Notes: a model not told the origin generated them from the letters alone. A stretch of DNA of 32,059 nucleotides from Clostridia bacterium (GCA_017472575.1 JAFUPX010000019.1:1-32059); one strand, 5' to 3'. Shown: positions 1 to 6,080, numbered from the stretch's first letter. Program-made: numbers and translations.

Positions 1-29
1 AAAAAACATAGAATTTTAAAAGAAAAAAA

Positions 30-72
30 GAATAAAAAAGAAACCCCGCCGCAGGAGCAATATGCGACGAGG
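30..72 (-). terminator. Terminator-like hairpin (minus strand)
   Basis: Read on the minus strand, CCTCGTCGC (72-64) pairs with GCGGCGGGG (52-44): nine pairs, two of them G-U, across an 11-nt loop. A T-rich run follows (43-30). It would end a minus-strand transcript coming from the 73-300 region, where I see no convincing gene. Confidence 0.5.
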
Positions 73-149
73 TCATATGAAAAGGTGTAAGAGAGCTAGG
101 CAGATGTTCTTTCCTTACATATATAATATAGCAGATCAAAAAACGGGTA

Positions 150-178
150 TTGCGCATAATAGCACCTTGAGTTATAAT
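150..178 (+). promoter_or_regulatory. Candidate sigma-A promoter of a small RNA
   Basis: TTGCGC (150-155), a 17-bp spacer, then a perfect TATAAT (173-178). Transcription would start near 185. No coding frame with an SD follows before the terminator at 300-337, so the product would be a non-coding RNA of about 150 nt. Only the -10 box matches consensus exactly. Confidence 0.4.
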
Positions 179-184
179 GAAAAA

Positions 185-337
185 GCAAGGTCTTCGTCTT
201 TGTTCTTGTATAACCCTTTTTAATCTCAACCCGCCAAAAAAGGACAAACTTTTTTAGCGTGAGAGAAAAAAGAAAAAACAAGATAATAACGTGAAAAACG
301 ACCTTGTGTACCTTTTAGGTACGCAGGGTCTTTTTTT
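185..337 (+). ncRNA. Candidate small RNA with intrinsic terminator
   Basis: The segment lies between a promoter-like element (150-178) and a strong terminator (300-337). CAAGGTC at 187-193, near the predicted 5' end, is exactly complementary to GACCTTG at 300-306, which is the 5' arm of the terminator. Further imperfect pairing (CTTG at about 206-209 with CAAG at about 280-283) would extend this into a long closing stem. The RNA could therefore fold either into a terminator or into a closed 5'-3' stem. I do not recognise it as 6S RNA, SRP RNA, tmRNA or a known riboswitch. Inference only. Confidence 0.3.
300..337 (+). terminator. Strong intrinsic terminator, probably two-directional
   Basis: A 13-bp stem (300-312 with 318-330, including G-U pairs) closes over a 5-nt loop and is followed by seven T. 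On the minus strand the same hairpin is followed by GTTTTT, so it could work both ways. Confidence 0.8.
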
Positions 338-340
338 ATG

Positions 341-417
341 CACTGACAGGACTCATTGCACTAGCAGCACGTCAAAACACTGACCTACAAAACTGCACTG
401 ACTATGGGTGCACTGGC
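341..417. repeat. Five degenerate CACTGAC repeats
   Basis: CACTGAC or a one-base variant (CACTAGC, CACTGGC) occurs at 341-347, 359-365, 378-384, 396-402 and 411-417. Start-to-start distances are 18, 19, 18 and 15 bp. The near-regular spacing could mean a degenerate tandem repeat of about 18 bp or a cluster of protein-binding sites. No full-length repeat unit is conserved outside the heptamer. Confidence 0.5.
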
Positions 418-786
418 AAACCTCAATAAAACCGCATAAAATGGGCATTTTAGCGCTGAGAAAGCTACGCTAACATCAGCGTCATTCCATTTCTTTCATT
501 GTTTATCTTTGTTAACCCATTCTTTCCTTTTAATTCCCTTTGAAGCTGAAATAACCCGAAATAAAGGGAGAAAAAAGGAGCCTCTTAATTTCCAAATTGC
601 ACTCCGCAAATTCTCATTAGACTTGACCCGATGATGAGAGATACGGAGAGAAAATTGGAGAAAAAGAGAAAGAAAAAGGGCGGGTCAAATTGAAGGAATT
701 TGAGAGAGTGGGAGAAAAAAAGAAATTGTCCTTTTGACGCTAAAAAGGTTTGTCCTGTAACAGTTGCTGATTATAAAACAATCCAT

Positions 787-823
787 AAAATCCGTCTGTC
801 ATATTTGATAGGCGGATTTTTCT
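787..823 (+). terminator. Intrinsic terminator or attenuator before the LytTR gene
   Basis: A 14-bp stem (788-801 with 806-819), mostly Watson-Crick with G-U pairs, has a 4-nt loop and is followed by a T-run (817-821). It lies about 95 bp upstream of the LytTR start codon and would insulate that operon from the left side of the window. Confidence 0.7.
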
Positions 824-888
824 ATTTAAAAGCCGTTTATTCCTAAAAAAATACCGATTAGGTAAAATTACAACATTTTTTCTCAAAA

Positions 889-912
889 TATGATATATTA
901 GCCTTGGGAGGT
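889..912 (+). promoter_or_regulatory. Possible extended -10 promoter of the LytTR operon
   Basis: TGATATATT (891-899) fits an extended -10 element (TG-n-TATATT), with only a poor -35 near 871. Predicted start is near 906, immediately at the GGGAGG SD (906-911), which would give an almost leaderless transcript. Upstream, CCTAA (843-847) and TTAGG (858-862) form a small inverted repeat that could be an operator. Confidence 0.35.
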
Positions 913-918
913 GAAAAA

Positions 919-1359
919 ATGAAATATCAACTTATTATAAATAAAACAGCGGAGGAAAATATTACCGCAACCGTCTGCAAGCCTTCGGAGCTTACTGACA
1001 AAATAGAATACTTAGTTATGAACTATAACGGCACAGACAAAATCACAGGCTACACCGAGGACGATATAAAACCGCTCCCCTTTTCCGAAATAGAATGTAT
1101 ATTTGTTGAAGGAGGAAAAACATACGCTGTTTTGACAGACGGCAGCCGTTACTTAATTAAATTACGTCTTTATGAGATTGAAAAGCTGTTACCCGCGGCT
1201 TTTATAAAAATCAACAAATCTGCACTCGGCAATACAGCACGAATAGAAAGGTTTACAAATTCGCTTATCGGTGCGGTTGATGCAGTTTTTAAGTGCGGAC
1301 ATACAGAATATGTATCGCGCAGATGCTTTTCTGAAATTAAAAGGAGGATATTAAAATGA
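919..1359 (+). CDS. LytTR-domain DNA-binding regulator
   Basis: A 146-residue protein made of about 50 N-terminal residues followed by a LytTR DNA-binding domain (about residues 45-143). Recognisable motifs are PFSEIECIFVEG, YEIEKLLP, FIKINKSALGN and a C-terminal basic segment. There is no receiver domain, so it is not a classical response regulator. I choose ATG 919 because GGGAGGTG lies 8-13 bases before it; the TTG at 904 precedes that SD. It overlaps the next gene by ATGA. Known families pair this architecture with DUF3021 membrane proteins, and the regulator usually acts on its own operon or a nearby transporter. Confidence 0.9.
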   Translation: MKYQLIINKTAEENITATVCKPSELTDKIEYLVMNYNGTDKITGYTEDDIKPLPFSEIECIFVEGGKTYAVLTDGSRYLIKLRLYEIEKLLPAAFIKINKSALGNTARIERFTNSLIGAVDAVFKCGHTEYVSRRCFSEIKRRILK

Positions 1360-1775
1360 AAAAACTTTTTATTGATTTTTTAAAAAGGGGCTTAACTGCC
1401 TCGGTGGGCGGTCCAGTTGTTATGGCTGTTGTATACTTATTTTTAGATTATTTCGGTGTAGCAAAAACGGTTTCGGTTTCAAAAATTGCAGCTGAAATTT
1501 TAACCGTTTCACTTATGGCATTTATAGCTTCCGGAATAACGGTTATTTATAAATGTGAAAAATTGCCGATATTTACTGCCGCTCTTATTCACGGTATTGC
1601 CCTTTATGCGGATTATATTTTATTCTATCTGTTAAACGGCTGGCTTAAAAGTCAAATTATACCGATTTTGATTTTCACCGGAATTTTTATAGCAGGTTAT
1701 ATGGTTATATGGCTTATAATCTATCTTGTAACAAAGAGTTCTACAGCTTCGTTAAATAAAAAATTAAAGCTGTAA
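1356..1775 (+). CDS. DUF3021 family membrane protein
   Basis: A 139-residue protein with four predicted membrane helices (about residues 12-35, 43-65, 70-97 and 101-125) and short basic cytoplasmic ends. Size, topology and position directly after a LytTR gene match the DUF3021 family. Its start overlaps the LytTR stop (ATGA), with AAGGAGG just upstream, so the two are translationally coupled. The likely role is to modulate the LytTR partner at the membrane; the biochemical function of the family is not established. No terminator follows, so transcripts would run into the ylxM leader hairpin. Confidence 0.85.
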   Translation: MKKLFIDFLKRGLTASVGGPVVMAVVYLFLDYFGVAKTVSVSKIAAEILTVSLMAFIASGITVIYKCEKLPIFTAALIHGIALYADYILFYLLNGWLKSQIIPILIFTGIFIAGYMVIWLIIYLVTKSSTASLNKKLKL

Positions 1776-1785
1776 AGAAAAATAC

Positions 1786-1814
1786 TTGACAGTTATCTTT
1801 GAATGTGTTATAAT
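1786..1814 (+). promoter_or_regulatory. Perfect consensus sigma-A promoter of ylxM-ffh
   Basis: TTGACA (1786-1791), a 17-bp spacer, TATAAT (1809-1814): an exact match to the vegetative consensus. Predicted transcription start is about 1820-1822, inside the 5' arm of the palindrome that follows. Confidence 0.92.
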
Positions 1815-1853
1815 CCTCGTTGTAAAGTTTTGGACTTTACAACGAGGTGTTTT
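1815..1853 (+). promoter_or_regulatory. Perfect 14-bp palindrome overlapping +1 and the ylxM SD
   Basis: CCTCGTTGTAAAGT (1815-1828) and ACTTTACAACGAGG (1834-1847) are perfect inverted copies around a 5-nt spacer. The right arm contains the ylxM SD (GAGGTG, 1844-1849) and is followed by TTTT and ATG 1854. As DNA it is a well-formed operator at +1. As RNA a read-through transcript would form the whole hairpin and hide the SD. A transcript starting near 1821 would keep only an 8-bp 5'-terminal hairpin and leave the SD open. Confidence 0.8.
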
Positions 1854-2159
1854 ATGGAAAAGAATTTATATATCTCTTCCCTGCTTGATGTCTATGGAAA
1901 TTTTTTGGGCGAAAAGCAGCGTAGGTTAACCGAGCACTATTATAATGAAGACCTTTCACTTTCAGAAATTGCTGAAAATGAGGGCATTACCCGACAGGGC
2001 GTTCGGGATTTAATAAAAAGAGCCGAGGCTCAGCTTTTAGAGTTTGAGAAAAAAAGCGGCTACTGTAAAGCCTTTTCAAATCTTAAGGATGCTGCTGAAA
2101 GGGTACGTAAAGGCGAAAACTGTATAAATAAATTACTTGATATTATAGATAATTTATAA
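1854..2159 (+). CDS. ylxM: YlxM, putative SRP-associated helix-turn-helix protein
   Basis: A 101-residue protein of the YlxM/p13 family. It carries a sigma-region-4-like helix-turn-helix: LSLSEIAENEGITRQGVRD (about residues 34-52), followed by a coiled helix. ATG 1854 is chosen because GAGGTG lies four bases before it; a frame extended to 1803 would start upstream of the predicted transcription start. It sits directly before ffh, its usual neighbour, with which it is thought to act in the signal recognition particle pathway. The helix-turn-helix and the promoter palindrome make autoregulation possible but unproven. Confidence 0.92.
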   Translation: MEKNLYISSLLDVYGNFLGEKQRRLTEHYYNEDLSLSEIAENEGITRQGVRDLIKRAEAQLLEFEKKSGYCKAFSNLKDAAERVRKGENCINKLLDIIDNL

Positions 2160-2173
2160 AGGAGCTTTGATGT

Positions 2174-3517
2174 ATGGCGTTTGATAATCTTTCCGATAAG
2201 CTTGCGGGCGTTTTTAAGCGCCTGCGTTCAAAAGGTAAATTATCAGAATCCGATGTTAAAGAAGCAATGCGCGAAGTTCGCCTTGCCTTGCTTGAAGCGG
2301 ATGTTAACTATAAAGTTGCCAAGGATTTTACAAACTCAGTTACCGAAAAATGCATCGGTGCCAATGTTATGGAGAGCTTAACCGCTCCCCAAATGGTTAT
2401 AAAAATAGTCCGTGATGAGCTTACCGCCTTAATGGGCAGTGAGCAAGCCAGATTAAAAACATCTTCTAAAATACCTACAGTTATTATGATGTGCGGCTTG
2501 CAAGGTTCGGGTAAAACCACCCACTCAGCCAAATTAGCAAAGCATTTAAAGGCTCAGGGACACAGACCGTTGCTTGTTGCCTGTGATATTTACCGTCCGG
2601 CTGCTATTGAACAGTTAAAGGTAGTAGGTAAAGCTGTTGAAGCTCCTGTTTTTGAAATCGGAACTGAAAAGCCTGAAATCATTGCTAAAAAGTCTATTGC
2701 TCACGCAAGAGATTACGGATATGATTTTGTTATTCTCGATACGGCGGGCCGTCTTCATATAGATACCGAGCTTATGGACGAGTTAAAGCGTATTACGCAG
2801 GCAGTTGAGGTAAACAATATTTTGCTTGTTGTTGACTCTATGGTCGGACAGGATGCAGTTAATATAGCAAAATCATTTAATGAAATACTTGAAATTGACG
2901 GTATTATCCTCACCAAGCTTGACGGTGATACAAGAGGCGGTGCGGCGCTATCCGTAAGAGCTGTAACAGGTAAACCTATTATGTTTGCAGGTGTCGGAGA
3001 AAAGCTTGACGAGCTTGACGAGTTCCACCCTGACCGTATGGCTTCGAGAATTCTCGGAATGGGAGATGTTCTCTCCCTTATCGAAAAGGCTGAAAGTGAG
3101 CTTGACGAGAAGAAAGCCGAGGAAACCGCACGACGGTTACAGGAAAATAAATTTGATATGAATGATTTGCTTGACCAATTTCAGCAAATTAAAAAAATGG
3201 GTTCCTTAAAAAGCGTTTTATCTATGCTTCCGGGAATGGAAAAGCAAATTCGCGACGTTGATATTGATGACAGAGCAATGCTCAGAGTTGAAGCAATAAT
3301 CAAATCTATGACCAAAAAAGAACGTGCAAAGCCCGATATCTTAAACGCTTCGAGACGCCGCAGAATTGCCGCCGGAGCAGGAGTTAAGGTTGAGGATGTA
3401 AACAAGCTTATACGTCAATATGAACAGATGAAAAAGATGTTTAAACAGTTTTCGGGCAAGGGCGGAAAAAACAGAATGATGCGTAATATGCGTATGCCCG
3501 GTAAATTCGGTTTTTAA
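2174..3517 (+). CDS. ffh: Signal recognition particle GTPase Ffh (SRP54)
   Basis: A 447-residue protein of normal length with an N-terminal four-helix bundle, a GTPase domain and a methionine-rich M domain. Visible GTPase motifs are GLQGSGKTT (108-116), DTAGR (189-193) and TKLDGDTRGGA (247-257). The M domain (about 300-435) binds 4.5S/SRP RNA and signal sequences and ends in a basic, Met-rich tail. Ffh with SRP RNA and FtsY delivers nascent membrane proteins to the translocon. AAAGGAG precedes ATG 2174 with good spacing, 14 bases after ylxM, so the two are co-transcribed. Confidence 0.98.
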   Translation: MAFDNLSDKLAGVFKRLRSKGKLSESDVKEAMREVRLALLEADVNYKVAKDFTNSVTEKCIGANVMESLTAPQMVIKIVRDELTALMGSEQARLKTSSKIPTVIMMCGLQGSGKTTHSAKLAKHLKAQGHRPLLVACDIYRPAAIEQLKVVGKAVEAPVFEIGTEKPEIIAKKSIAHARDYGYDFVILDTAGRLHIDTELMDELKRITQAVEVNNILLVVDSMVGQDAVNIAKSFNEILEIDGIILTKLDGDTRGGAALSVRAVTGKPIMFAGVGEKLDELDEFHPDRMASRILGMGDVLSLIEKAESELDEKKAEETARRLQENKFDMNDLLDQFQQIKKMGSLKSVLSMLPGMEKQIRDVDIDDRAMLRVEAIIKSMTKKERAKPDILNASRRRRIAAGAGVKVEDVNKLIRQYEQMKKMFKQFSGKGGKNRMMRNMRMPGKFGF

Positions 3518-3562
3518 AGATTTTTCTTTTAAACATATATTAAAATTTGGAGGTGTATTGTT

Positions 3563-3805
3563 GTGGCAGTTAAAATCAGACTTCGCCGTATGGGCGCTAA
3601 AAAGGCTCCTTTCTACCGTGTTGTTGTTGCTGATTCCCGTTACCCGCGTGACGGTCGTTTTATCGAGGAAATCGGATATTACGACCCGACTAAGAATCCC
3701 GCTACTGTTAATATAGACAGTGAAAAAGCTAAGAAGTGGATATCTAACGGCGCTCAGCCCACAGATACCGTTAAGGCTCTGCTTAAGAAAAATGGTGTTC
3801 TTTAA
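3563..3805 (+). CDS. rpsP: 30S ribosomal protein S16
   Basis: An 80-residue S16 with the characteristic [19 protein letters not shown] start and the [22 protein letters not shown] segment. S16 binds 16S rRNA early in 30S assembly. The start codon is GTG 3563, with GGAGG about ten bases upstream. It follows ffh by 45 bp with no terminator and belongs to the same operon. Confidence 0.97.
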   Translation: MAVKIRLRRMGAKKAPFYRVVVADSRYPRDGRFIEEIGYYDPTKNPATVNIDSEKAKKWISNGAQPTDTVKALLKKNGVL

Positions 3806-3826
3806 TAATTTATTAGAGGTAATGAA

Positions 3827-4060
3827 ATGAAAGAGCTATTAATTGCTATTGCAGCAGGTCTCGTTGAAAACCCTGACGCAGTAACAGCTACTGTCGATGA
3901 GCCCGATGAAAACGGTGTTACAGTTTATCATCTGCATGTTGCAGAAAACGATATGGGACGTGTTATCGGTAAGCAAGGCAGAATTGCCAAAGCTATACGC
4001 ACAGTTATGCGTGCAGCTGCCAACCGCAATGATGAAAAAATCGCGGTTGAAATCGACTGA
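3827..4060 (+). CDS. khpA: KH-domain RNA-binding protein KhpA
   Basis: A 77-residue single KH-domain protein (YlqC/KhpA family). The RNA-contact loop is GKQG (48-51) in NDMGRVIGKQGRIAKAI. Its place between rpsP and rimM is the usual one in Firmicutes. In streptococci and other Firmicutes KhpA forms a dimer with KhpB/Jag and binds many RNAs, with effects on cell division. The gene follows rpsP by 21 bp, and a stem-loop (4066-4091) lies directly after its stop. Confidence 0.93.
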   Translation: MKELLIAIAAGLVENPDAVTATVDEPDENGVTVYHLHVAENDMGRVIGKQGRIAKAIRTVMRAAANRNDEKIAVEID

Positions 4061-4065
4061 TTAGA

Positions 4066-4091
4066 AAGACCGGGCGATAAGCACCGGTCTT
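4066..4091 (+). terminator. Intra-operon stem-loop between khpA and rimM
   Basis: AAGACCGG (4066-4073) pairs with CCGGTCTT (4084-4091) over a 10-nt loop. The following bases (TATTACTATC) hold no real T-run, so it is at most a weak terminator; an attenuator, processing or stability element is equally likely. A TATAAT at 4101-4106 without a clear -35 could allow re-initiation before rimM. Confidence 0.5.
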
Positions 4092-4142
4092 ATTACTATC
4101 TATAATCCCACTTTAGGGACTTTTATATATTTTGGAGGAATT

Positions 4143-4658
4143 ATGATTAAAAAATTTCTTGAAACGGGAAAAATTGTAGGAACACACGGAGTTGCAGGAA
4201 TGGTGAGAATTCAGGTATGGGCAGATTCGCCTGAATTTTTATGCGGTTTTAAAAAGCTTTATACCGATGCTAACGGAGAAAACTATTTAAAAGTAAATAA
4301 AATCCAGCCTCACGGGAATGTTGTTATTGCAAAGCTTGAGGGCATAAACTCTATAGAAGAAGCCGAGAAATTAAGAAATAAAACACTGTATATTGACCGC
4401 TTGGACGCTAAAATTCCTGAAGGCAGATATTTTATCAGTGACCTTTTAGACTGCACAGTTTATGATAGCCTAACAGGCTCAGAGTTAGGTGTTATAACCG
4501 ACATTTCCGAAACCGGAGCCAATGATGTTTGGCATATAAGCAAAGACGGCAAGGAATATCTTGTTCCTGCAATAGATGAAGTAATAAAAGCGGTTGATGC
4601 AGAAAACGGAAAAATCATCATATCTCCTATGAAAGGCATTTTTGACGATGAAAATTGA
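4143..4658 (+). CDS. rimM: Ribosome maturation factor RimM
   Basis: A 171-residue RimM. The N-terminal beta-barrel carries the family signature GKIVGTHGVAGMVRIQVW (about residues 9-26); the C-terminal PRC-barrel starts near GRYFISDLLDC. RimM assists assembly of the 30S head and binds S19. TTTGGAGGAA precedes ATG 4143. Its 3' end overlaps trmD by 11 bases, which suggests translational coupling. Confidence 0.96.
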   Translation: MIKKFLETGKIVGTHGVAGMVRIQVWADSPEFLCGFKKLYTDANGENYLKVNKIQPHGNVVIAKLEGINSIEEAEKLRNKTLYIDRLDAKIPEGRYFISDLLDCTVYDSLTGSELGVITDISETGANDVWHISKDGKEYLVPAIDEVIKAVDAENGKIIISPMKGIFDDEN

Positions 4659-5403
4659 AATACTTACCCTTTTTCCTGAAATGTGCGAAACAGTTATGAG
4701 CGAAAGCATAATCGGCAGAGCAAGGTCGGCAGGCAAGGTCGAAATATCCTGTATTAATATTCGGGATTTTGCCGGAAACAAGCACAACAAGGTTGACGAT
4801 ATGCCTTACGGCGGCGGTATGGGTATGATAATGGCTGCTGCTCCCATATATAACTGCTATAAAAGCCTATATAATGAAAATGAACCTAAGCCGCATCTTA
4901 TTTATCTCTCCCCTAAAGGAAAAACCTTTACTCAGCAAAGAGCAGTTGAATTATCCAAGCTTGACAGAATAGTTCTCCTTTGCGGACACTATGAGGGAAT
5001 TGACGAAAGGGTTATCGAAGAAATAGTTGATGAGGAAATTTCTATTGGCGATTTTGTTTTAACAGGCGGAGAGCTGCCTGCTCTTACCGTTGCAGATGCA
5101 GTTTGCAGAATGCTTCCCGGTGTACTTTCGGACGATATATGCTTTGAAGAAGAAAGCCATTATTCAGGTTTACTTGAATATCCGCATTATACACGTCCTG
5201 CCGAATGGAATGGCAGAGCTGTTCCCGAAATTCTGCTTTCCGGAAACCATGCTAAAATTGATATGTGGCGCAGAGCAAAAGCAATAGAAACAACATTAAA
5301 GAAAAGACCTGATATGCTCCAGTTGGAAAATTTATCGGATTTAGATAAAAAATGTTTAAAAATGTTGAAGGATGAACAGGAAAAATCTGAAAATTTAAAA
5401 TAA
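4648..5403 (+). CDS. trmD: tRNA (guanine-N1-)-methyltransferase TrmD
   Basis: A 251-residue SPOUT-class (trefoil-knot) methyltransferase that makes m1G37 in tRNAs with G36-G37, preventing frameshifts. Motifs: MPYGGGMGM (52-60), SPKGKTFTQ (88-96), GHYEGIDERV (113-122) and SIGDFVLTGGELPA (132-145), which form the SAM-binding knot. I choose ATG 4648 over a TTG six bases earlier; it lies inside the end of rimM. In many bacteria rplS follows trmD, but here the operon appears to end with trmD. A tRNA-Pro(GGG), a classical TrmD substrate, lies about 530 bp downstream. Confidence 0.97.
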   Translation: MKIEILTLFPEMCETVMSESIIGRARSAGKVEISCINIRDFAGNKHNKVDDMPYGGGMGMIMAAAPIYNCYKSLYNENEPKPHLIYLSPKGKTFTQQRAVELSKLDRIVLLCGHYEGIDERVIEEIVDEEISIGDFVLTGGELPALTVADAVCRMLPGVLSDDICFEEESHYSGLLEYPHYTRPAEWNGRAVPEILLSGNHAKIDMWRRAKAIETTLKKRPDMLQLENLSDLDKKCLKMLKDEQEKSENLK

Positions 5404-5482
5404 AAATATGTAAATTTTGCACAAATACCGAACACCGAATTTAGCGAATGTTGGATAATTATTAGAACTTATTCACAAATAA

Positions 5483-5510
5483 TTGACGATTTCATTAAAT
5501 GTGGTATAAT
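5483..5510 (+). promoter_or_regulatory. Sigma-A promoter of the HPr gene
   Basis: TTGACG (5483-5488), a 16-bp spacer, TATAAT (5505-5510). The predicted start near 5517 gives a leader of about 37 nt to the HPr ATG. Confidence 0.85.
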
Positions 5511-5553
5511 AATTAACATAAGATTAATAAAACCTAAGCAAGGAGATTTTACC

Positions 5554-5817
5554 ATGTGTGTTAAAGATGTAGTTATTCAAAATCAGGTAGGTTTGCACGC
5601 TCGCCCTGCTACTTTCTTTATTCAGAAAGCAAATGAATACAAGTCATCAATATGGGTTGAGAAGGACGAAAGAAAAGTCAACGCGAAAAGTCTTCTCGGA
5701 GTTCTTTCTTTGGGCATTGTAGGCGGAACAACAATCAAAATCATTGTTGACGGATCTGATGAAAAAGAAGCCCTCGAAGGTCTTATTGAATTGGTAGAAT
5801 CAGGATTTGCCGATTAA
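5554..5817 (+). CDS. ptsH: HPr-family phosphocarrier protein
   Basis: An 87-residue HPr. The active-site histidine is His15 in GLHARPAT, and the regulatory serine is Ser46 in NAKSLLGVLSLG. HPr passes phosphate from enzyme I to sugar-specific EII proteins. Ser46 is the site phosphorylated by HPr kinase in Firmicutes, linking HPr to CcpA-type catabolite control. The gene stands alone with its own promoter (5483-5510), a good SD (AAGGAG) and a terminator, without ptsI beside it. With both residues kept it is more likely a true HPr than Crh, which lacks the histidine. Confidence 0.93.
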   Translation: MCVKDVVIQNQVGLHARPATFFIQKANEYKSSIWVEKDERKVNAKSLLGVLSLGIVGGTTIKIIVDGSDEKEALEGLIELVESGFAD

Positions 5818-5823
5818 AGACAG

Positions 5824-5861
5824 AAAAGCCGATTCGCTTTTAAAAAAGTGCGTCGGCTTTT
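5824..5861 (+). terminator. Terminator of the HPr gene
   Basis: AAAAGCCGA (5824-5832) pairs with TCGGCTTTT (5853-5861). An inner CGC/GCG and T4/A4 pairing extends the stem, and a T-rich stretch follows. It begins 7 bp after the HPr stop. Confidence 0.85.
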
Positions 5862-5872
5862 AAATTTTTTAT

Positions 5873-5899
5873 TGACAAATCGGAAAATACTGTTATAAT
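5873..5899 (+). promoter_or_regulatory. Promoter of the tRNA-Pro gene
   Basis: TTGACA (5873-5878) and TATAAT (5894-5899) are both consensus, but the spacer is short at 15 bp. Start would be near 5906, about 27 nt before the mature tRNA. Confidence 0.65.
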
Positions 5900-5932
5900 A
5901 ATATAGTCGGCTGTTAGAGCAGACTTAAATAT

Positions 5933-6010
5933 CCGGGTGTGGCGCAGTTTTGGTAGCGCGCTTGAATGGGGTTCAAGAGGCCGCAGGTTCAACTCCTGTC
6001 ACTCGGACCA
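5933..6010 (+). tRNA. tRNA-Pro (anticodon GGG)
   Basis: The cloverleaf folds fully: acceptor CCGGGTG (5933-5939) with CACTCGG (6000-6006), anticodon stem CTTGA/TCAAG around the loop ATGGGGT (5966-5972), and T-arm GCAGG-TTCAACT-CCTGT. The discriminator A and encoded CCA occupy 6007-6010. The anticodon GGG (5968-5970) reads CCC and CCU. G36 is followed by G37, the TrmD target. It is a single tRNA gene with its own promoter and terminator. Confidence 0.97.
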
Positions 6011-6014
6011 GAAG

Positions 6015-6058
6015 AAATCCGCTAAAGCTTGATTACAAAAGGCTTTAGCGGATTTTTT
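6015..6058 (+). terminator. Terminator of the tRNA-Pro gene
   Basis: A perfect 14-bp stem, AAATCCGCTAAAGC (6015-6028) with GCTTTAGCGGATTT (6042-6055), is followed by more T (6053-6058). It starts five bases after the tRNA CCA end. Confidence 0.9.
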
Positions 6059-6080
6059 ATTATTATTACCTCTTTCTTGA

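Larger units (their letters stand above)
241..756. repeat. 20-bp inverted repeat around a 476-bp gene-free core
   Basis: The 20 bases at 241-260 match the reverse complement of 737-756 at 19 of 20 positions. A second short inverted match (AAAAGGACAA near 237-246 against TTGTCCTTTT at 726-735) sits by the same ends. The core is pyrimidine-rich at about 485-541 and purine-rich from about 558 to 728. Terminal inverted repeats around a non-coding core suggest a miniature inverted-repeat element, but I see no target-site duplication next to the ends. Confidence 0.4.
1..903. other. Gene-free structured region
   Basis: No open frame here resembles a known protein. The stretch holds a minus-strand terminator-like hairpin (30-72), a promoter-like element (150-178), a two-directional terminator (300-337), five CACTGAC-like repeats (341-417), a long purine-rich tract on the plus strand (about 632-728), an inverted repeat pair (241-260 and 737-756) and another terminator (787-823). 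A 61-codon minus-strand frame (96-281) has no SD and a low-complexity product, and I do not consider it a gene. The mix of structure without coding suggests small RNAs and/or a decayed or miniature mobile element. Confidence 0.6.

Noticed and set aside
96-281. 61-codon minus-strand frame in the left non-coding region
   Set aside because: No SD, low-complexity Phe/Lys-rich product and overlap with the candidate small RNA. The hairpin at 30-72 could end such a transcript, but this alone does not make it a gene.
341-417. CRISPR-like repeat array
   Set aside because: Repeats are only 7 bp and degenerate, spacing is about 18 bp, and no cas gene is near.
5468-5476. DnaA-box-like TTATTCACA between trmD and ptsH
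   Set aside because: One base off the TTATCCACA consensus, single, and not next to dnaA/dnaN or an AT-rich unwinding element. Chance occurrence is likely.
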